Notes under the pieces: generated by a model
Seen by the model: only the letters and a program-made list of their open reading frames with translations
Told to the model about the DNA's origin: nothing
Database searches by the model: none
Position numbers and translations under genes: made by a program
In this document: positions 14,481 through 17,719 of the stretch, piece after piece
Numbering within the stretch: the stretch's first letter is position 1
Layout: each line of letters opens with the position of its first letter
Assembly: GCA_002303765.1 (NCBI GenBank)
Contig: DBCB01000005.1
Location: forward strand, 1-17,719
Source: Planctomycetaceae bacterium UBA969
GTDB taxonomy: Bacteria > Planctomycetota > Planctomycetia > Gemmatales > Gemmataceae
Reading direction: 5' to 3'
Length of the DNA stretch: 17,719 bases

Positions 14481-16394
14481 TTACTTGGCAGGTGTTGCCT
14501 CGATTTTTGCTGGAGCGCAGCTATCTTCGCAAGGATTCTTGCAGCAAAGACGGTTGCGGAAAATCTTATCAAGGAGCTTTTCCTTGCAAGGATCGCATTC
14601 GTTCTTGCCACATTTGCCGTTGTCACAAGGATCAACTTTGACCCTCTTGCATACGGTTACTGGTACGCATTCGGTTACCTTGTAAGGAACCTTAACATTA
14701 ACCGTGTAAGGTACCATCTTGCAGATCGTTTCAGGAACTCTCTTGCATACGGTTACGGTTTCAGTTCGGCATACCTTGTAAGGAACTTTCTTTACGCACT
14801 TCGTGGTTTCCATTTCGGTCACGGTTACAGGCACCATCTTCTTGACGGTTTCAGGAACCATCTTGACTACAGTGTAAGGAACCTTCTTTACAGCTTCCTC
14901 AGTCACAGTCTTGTAGACAGTGTAAGGAACTTTCTTGATCTGGGTTTCACGAACCATCTTGGTGGAAGTGGTAGTGTAGGTTTTGTCAAAAGTTGCGCCT
15001 TCGGTGAAGACCCAAGGTTTGCCAGCATCGTTGCCTGCATTGCCATTGGAGCCCTTGCCGTCGTTGCCATTCTTGGCATCGCCACCCTTGCCATTACCGT
15101 TCTTACCATCAGCCTTATCAGAACCAGCTTCGCCGTGGCCAACACCCTTGCCATCAACATAAGCACCACGAATGGTCTTGCTGACGGTATAAGGAACTTT
15201 CTTTACAATGGTTTCAGGAACCATCCTGGTAACCGTGTAAGGAACTTTCTTGATGATGGTTTCAGGAACAACTTTGCATACAGTGTAAGGAACTTTCTTT
15301 ACAGTGCAGACAGCAACTTTTTTGCATACTGTTACTGGAACTTTTTCCTTAACACATTCCCTTACAAAAGATTTGCAAGTAACTTGTTCGCATACAGTGT
15401 TAACTTTGAACACCTTGCGGCAGCATTCCTTCGCAGGAACTTCGCAGCAAACGCGGGTCAACTTACCTGGTTTGCAAACAGTACGGCAAGTAGCAGGATC
15501 AAACACTGATTCGCTAGGTGTACGAGCCCACTGGGTTTTGGTAGTAGCGGGGATGGTGTAGTTTTCTACAACCCATTCGCCAACTCTGCGTGAAACAGTC
15601 TTGGTGGTTTCAACAGGCTTCCATACAGTTTTAACGACTTCTTTTTCAATCGTTTCTTGTACGTTCTTGTATTCAACACACTTAACTTCTTTTACGCAAT
15701 TTTCAATAACCTTCTTGTTCTGTACACATTTAACTTCCTTGATGCAAGTTTCTTGTACAGGTTTGCAAACGGTATACTTGCATTCCTTTTCATGCTGTTC
15801 GCAGATTTTCTTCTGCAACTGGCAGGTAACCTTGTGGCAATGCACTTCAGTTACAGGTTTGCATACAGTGTAGCAGCATTCCTTTTCGCATTGAACTGGA
15901 ACGCGCTTGCAAATGGTATACTTGCAATCTTTGTAGTGAGTTTCGCAAACAGGCTTGCAAACCGTGGAAGTAACTTCCTTCATGCAAGTCTTCTTGACTG
16001 GCTTGCATACGGTGTATTCGCAATCTTTGTAAGCGGTTTCAATCACTTTTTTCTGAACTTGTTCTTCAACATTTTTGAAGACCGTTTCATAGCACTTCTT
16101 ATAGCAGGTGCGGGCTTCGTCTTTGTAGCAAGTCTTCGTGACTTGCTTCATGGTTGTTTCCTGTACTGTGGTGTAGGAAGTCAACCAGCGCTTGCCAAGG
16201 ACATTGTCCACAACAAGGCGGAAATTTTCTCTCATCTGCCCGGTGGCAGAAGAAAAACAACTCTGGGCATCGCAGCAAGGCGAGCCAGAAGCATTGTACT
16301 TACCAGCACCGCAGTTTGAGGCTGACACATTTTGGGTGGCAAACAAGCCAACCAGAACTGCCAACAGCGGCGCTACCATGCGCATCCTCTTCAT
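14481..16394 (-). CDS. YTV-repeat, cysteine-rich planctomycete cell-wall/surface protein
   Basis: A 637-residue secreted structural protein of the YTV type, a family known from planctomycete cell walls. A signal peptide covers about residues 1-26 (cleavage after VSASA-like NVSAS). By hand count there are about 53 cysteines, spaced for extensive disulfide cross-linking, and very many Lys and Val. Residues 85-260 hold at least four copies of a unit like K-x-C-x-YTVCKPV. Residues 365-405 and 483-590 hold VPYTV, VPETI and VPVTV repeats. The two YTV blocks are separated by a Gly/Asn/Lys/Asp-rich linker at 409-457. The tail (590-637) is again Cys-rich, with DPCDNGKCGKNECDPCKEK. GAGGAG precedes the ATG at 16394. 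A strong terminator follows, and a long structured leader precedes the gene. Role as a wall or surface building block is inferred from the family. Confidence 0.88.
   Translation of the reverse strand: MKRMRMVAPLLAVLVGLFATQNVSASNCGAGKYNASGSPCCDAQSCFSSATGQMRENFRLVVDNVLGKRWLTSYTTVQETTMKQVTKTCYKDEARTCYKKCYETVFKNVEEQVQKKVIETAYKDCEYTVCKPVKKTCMKEVTSTVCKPVCETHYKDCKYTICKRVPVQCEKECCYTVCKPVTEVHCHKVTCQLQKKICEQHEKECKYTVCKPVQETCIKEVKCVQNKKVIENCVKEVKCVEYKNVQETIEKEVVKTVWKPVETTKTVSRRVGEWVVENYTIPATTKTQWARTPSESVFDPATCRTVCKPGKLTRVCCEVPAKECCRKVFKVNTVCEQVTCKSFVRECVKEKVPVTVCKKVAVCTVKKVPYTVCKVVPETIIKKVPYTVTRMVPETIVKKVPYTVSKTIRGAYVDGKGVGHGEAGSDKADGKNGNGKGGDAKNGNDGKGSNGNAGNDAGKPWVFTEGATFDKTYTTTSTKMVRETQIKKVPYTVYKTVTEEAVKKVPYTVVKMVPETVKKMVPVTVTEMETTKCVKKVPYKVCRTETVTVCKRVPETICKMVPYTVNVKVPYKVTECVPVTVCKRVKVDPCDNGKCGKNECDPCKEKLLDKIFRNRLCCKNPCEDSCAPAKIEATPAK
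15024..15170 (-). repeat. Low-complexity Gly/Asn/Lys/Asp linker inside the YTV gene
   Basis: Codons 409-457 of the YTV gene encode a Pro-free, Cys-free run built from short words such as GKNGN, GKGGD and GNDGKG. It interrupts two blocks of VPYTV repeats. The DNA here is built from repeated GGC, AAC, AAG and GAT triplets, so it is prone to slippage and may vary in length between strains. It probably acts as a flexible or solvent-exposed spacer. Confidence 0.7.
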
Positions 16395-16419
16395 CGTAAC
16401 TCCTCGTTAAAACTTGGGT

Positions 16420-16646
16420 CGGGGGTGGCTTGTCTTTTACAAGCTGGCCCTGAAACTTCCCCGGGTGAACTACATCACTCCGCCTTAGCCATCCACACAG
16501 ATGACATATTTCAATCGGCGAGTGATTCAGCCGGGAACCTAACGCTCCAGGTGCCTGGCGTTTCCTACGCCGGCTGCAATCTACAATGTTCTTATCGGAA
16601 TATCTTTTCACCCGAGAATATCCACTAGGACCTTTGTGCCGAAGGT
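16420..16646 (-). promoter_or_regulatory. Long, heavily base-paired 5' leader of the YTV gene (candidate structured RNA)
   Basis: Four separable pairings lie between 16646 and the YTV start. (a) ACCTT/AAGGT at 16630-16634 and 16642-16646. (b) CAGCCGG at 16528-16534 with CCGGCTG at 16570-16576, enclosing AACGC/GCGTT (16541-16545, 16558-16562) and a CAG/CTG hairpin. (c) A 10-bp stem of 16474-16484 with 16517-16526 containing one bulged base, enclosing a 6-bp hairpin (16488-16493 with 16500-16505). (d) GCTTGT/ACAAGC at 16428-16433 and 16439-16444, enclosed by CGGGG/CCCCG (16420-16424, 16459-16463). One pair in (c) is G-U on minus-strand RNA but A-C on the plus strand, which favours minus-strand transcription. 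It matched no riboswitch, RNase P, tmRNA, SRP or 5S consensus I could recall. No credible ORF lies here. Confidence 0.6.
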
Positions 16647-16751
16647 TCTTGCTATTATGCTTCCACCTATACAGATCGTTTGGCTTTTACCGTTCGCAAA
16701 AACTAGCGAAGATGTGACGATTATTTCAGCTATGCCAATCACACGAATACG

Positions 16752-16788
16752 AAAAAAAACCAGCATGCCTTTTAGCACACTGGTTTTT
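16752..16788 (-). terminator. Intrinsic terminator after the small helical-protein gene
   Basis: The arms 16760-16768 and 16775-16783 form a 9-bp stem with a 6-base loop, followed on the minus strand by eight T residues. Two of the pairs are G-U wobbles on the minus strand but mismatches on the plus strand, so the direction is minus. It separates the small gene at 16826-17023 from the YTV leader, which implies that the leader has its own promoter between about 16650 and 16750. Confidence 0.85.
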
Positions 16789-16825
16789 GCTTTTGATTAA
16801 AGTTTTCTTGACAGCTTTGTAATTG

Positions 16826-17023
16826 CTAGACTGCTACAGCATGATTTGCTTTCCTCTTGATGCTTTCACATAATCTGTTGCATCTTTCCAAATCTCTTAG
16901 CATCACTTCGGTCAAAACATGCACAGCTTGGCTGTCGGTAGTCCACTGCAATTGCTGCTGGCAGGAAACTAAATGTTCCAGCATGTCCTTCAAAAACAAC
17001 ATATTTGAATCTCTCTGGCTCAT
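16826..17023 (-). CDS. Small helical conserved-type hypothetical protein (about 65 aa)
   Basis: A short protein beginning MSQRDSNMLFLKDMLEHL and continuing through HVLTEVMLRDLERCNRLCES to a basic tail KRKANHAVAV. It has no signal peptide or membrane segment, is probably almost entirely alpha-helical, and is acidic in the middle with three cysteines. I chose the ATG at 17021-17023 over the in-frame ATG at 17036-17038 (70 residues). AAGAGG lies six bases before the former, whereas only AAAGAAG directly abuts the latter. The clean terminator just downstream supports a real gene. The pattern resembles short cytoplasmic hypothetical proteins common in planctomycetes, but I cannot name a family or function. 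Confidence 0.65.
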   Translation of the reverse strand: MSQRDSNMLFLKDMLEHLVSCQQQLQWTTDSQAVHVLTEVMLRDLERCNRLCESIKRKANHAVAV

Positions 17024-17038
17024 ACCCCACCTCTTCAT

Positions 17039-17377
17039 CTTCTTTAAAAACTTTTAACAACGTAATAAAGACGGCAACCCTTGTGCCATGACGCCTAAAT
17101 TTCCCAAAAATTATCATTAACTGACTGATCTGGAATCTAAAGGCACCCTTTTATTACCTTACTTCTCAAATATGACACCTTATTTCAACACCTGCTTTCC
17201 ACCTTGAGCCTTTTTTCAAAAAATCTGATTTACCTCGCTAGCCTTCCACCGCATAAGCTGAACATCTTGCCAACTCAACCTTTTTGATACACCCATGACC
17301 CAATGGCTTTTATTTCAAAAAATTGTAATAGTTGCACTTGGGAATGTAAAATCTACCCATAACCTGATTGGTTAATT
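17039..17377. other. Intergenic region with no recognisable gene
   Basis: This 339-base, AT-rich stretch separates the DUF1990 gene from the small helical-protein gene, both on the minus strand. No ORF with a plausible start and ribosome binding site was found, nor a terminator with a GC-rich stem. The only dyad noticed is an AT-only TTTTTT/AAAAAA element near 17214-17227. A promoter for the small gene should lie here, but no convincing -35/-10 pair could be chosen. Confidence 0.5.
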
Positions 17378-17719
17378 TCACTTTGAAAGGGAACCTTTTT
17401 GCACAGCCAACTTTGCAAGATACGCCAATGCAGATTTATTAGCACGGATCTGGCTATACCGGGTGTAAGGCCATGCAAGCCAGATTAACCATGTTCCTGC
17501 CCTTGACCATGATCGCAGAGCTACTATTACCGTTCCAGTATTCATATTTTTCTCGACACTGAAAGTTTCTTCGCCAAGTTCTGGATGCCCCGACAAAGTG
17601 CGATACTTAAACCCGGTTCGCCAAATTTCATCCCTTGCCTCATCAAAACATTCAAGAACAATTGCCCCACAAAACAAATCAACACCAGGCAAAAAATGAA
17701 ACAATATGCCAACCGTATC
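17378..17719 (-). CDS. DUF1990 (UPF0548) family protein, 5' end outside the window
   Basis: The frame is open to the right edge, encoding DTVGILFHFLPGVDLFCG at its visible start, so the N-terminus lies outside; the in-frame TTG at 17702-17704 is not needed as a start. The visible 114 residues contain the hallmarks of DUF1990: WRTGFKYRTLSGHPELGEET, then FSV, a VALRSWSR segment and a C-terminal YTRYSQIRANKSALAYLAKL. Family members are usually about 160-200 residues, so roughly the last two thirds are present. Their function is unsettled. The gene ends in TGA at 17378-17380 with no obvious terminator. No operon partner is visible within 350 bases downstream. Confidence 0.85.
   Translation of the reverse strand, partial: DTVGILFHFLPGVDLFCGAIVLECFDEARDEIWRTGFKYRTLSGHPELGEETFSVEKNMNTGTVIVALRSWSRAGTWLIWLAWPYTRYSQIRANKSALAYLAKLAVQKGSLSK

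Noticed and set aside
15135..16319. Long plus-strand open frames (up to 220 codons) opposite the YTV gene
   Set aside because: They arise because the repeated Lys/Val/Cys codons of the real gene leave few stops on the opposite strand. Their translations are Phe/Leu/Asn-rich repeats with no ribosome binding site or family resemblance.
16436..16470. Resemblance to a SAM-I riboswitch core (CTGGCCCTGAAAC, CCCCGG) on the plus strand
   Set aside because: The flanking SAM-I elements, including the kink-turn and GCAACC, are missing. There is no downstream plus-strand gene, and the wobble pattern favours the minus strand.
16528..16560. Loose similarity of AGCCGGGAACCT to a cobalamin-riboswitch B12 box on the plus strand
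   Set aside because: The other conserved cobalamin elements are absent and no plus-strand gene follows.
16300..16611. 103-codon minus-strand frame overlapping the YTV start
   Set aside because: It overlaps the signal-peptide region in another frame, lacks a ribosome binding site and reads through the strong leader stems, so the RNA structure explains this stretch better.
16866..17117. 83-codon minus-strand frame overlapping the small helical-protein gene
   Set aside because: It is in a different frame from the better-supported small gene, has no ribosome binding site of note, and its sequence shows no coherent domain.

Overview
The window reads as chromosomal DNA of a Planctomycetota bacterium. 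The strongest marker is the gene at 14481-16394, a secreted, lysine- and cysteine-rich protein full of VPYTV-type repeats (the planctomycete YTV family). A Tat-exported Gfo/Idh/MocA oxidoreductase and a YdjY-like lipoprotein candidate fit the same phylum. Base composition looks moderate (by rough hand counts, high 30s to about 50% GC depending on gene). That is low for Gemmata itself, so I do not name a genus. No phage, IS element, CRISPR array, tRNA or rRNA was seen.

Layout. (1) Left edge, 1-86, minus: a broken 3' piece of a membrane-fusion-protein gene, a near copy of part of the gene at 6562-7656. (2) 286-6331, plus: a tightly packed tripartite RND efflux operon (inner-membrane pump, periplasmic adaptor, TolC-like channel) with overlapping start and stop codons. 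(3) 6562-11984, minus and convergent with the first: a second RND set (adaptor and pump, no channel gene), preceded by a secreted choloylglycine/linear-amide hydrolase on the same strand. (4) 12142-14303, minus: a Gfo/Idh/MocA-type oxidoreductase with its own terminator, and a YdjY-like lipoprotein candidate. (5) 14422-16750, minus: the YTV wall protein with a strong terminator and a long, heavily base-paired 5' leader. (6) 16826-17719, minus: a small helical protein of about 65 residues, then the 3' part of a DUF1990-family gene cut by the right edge.

How they may work together. The first operon encodes all three layers of a trans-envelope exporter. The second encodes only two, and its adaptor lacks the alpha-helical hairpin that normally docks onto a TolC-type channel. 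The pump of the first operon, in contrast, carries Asn at the second Asp of the TM4 proton relay and lacks the usual TM10 Asn/Lys. The two sets are paralogues that appear to have diverged in opposite ways. The hydrolase upstream of the second pump has all the expected Ntn catalytic residues, so a 'cleave an amide, then export the product' unit is plausible but unproven.

The most novel-looking items are the structured leader of the YTV gene, the hairpin-less adaptor, the pump with a substituted proton relay, and the pump cassette flanked by direct copies of adaptor-gene sequence. The 230-base gap between the convergent pump operons (6332-6561) is AT-rich, and I saw no convincing terminator in it.
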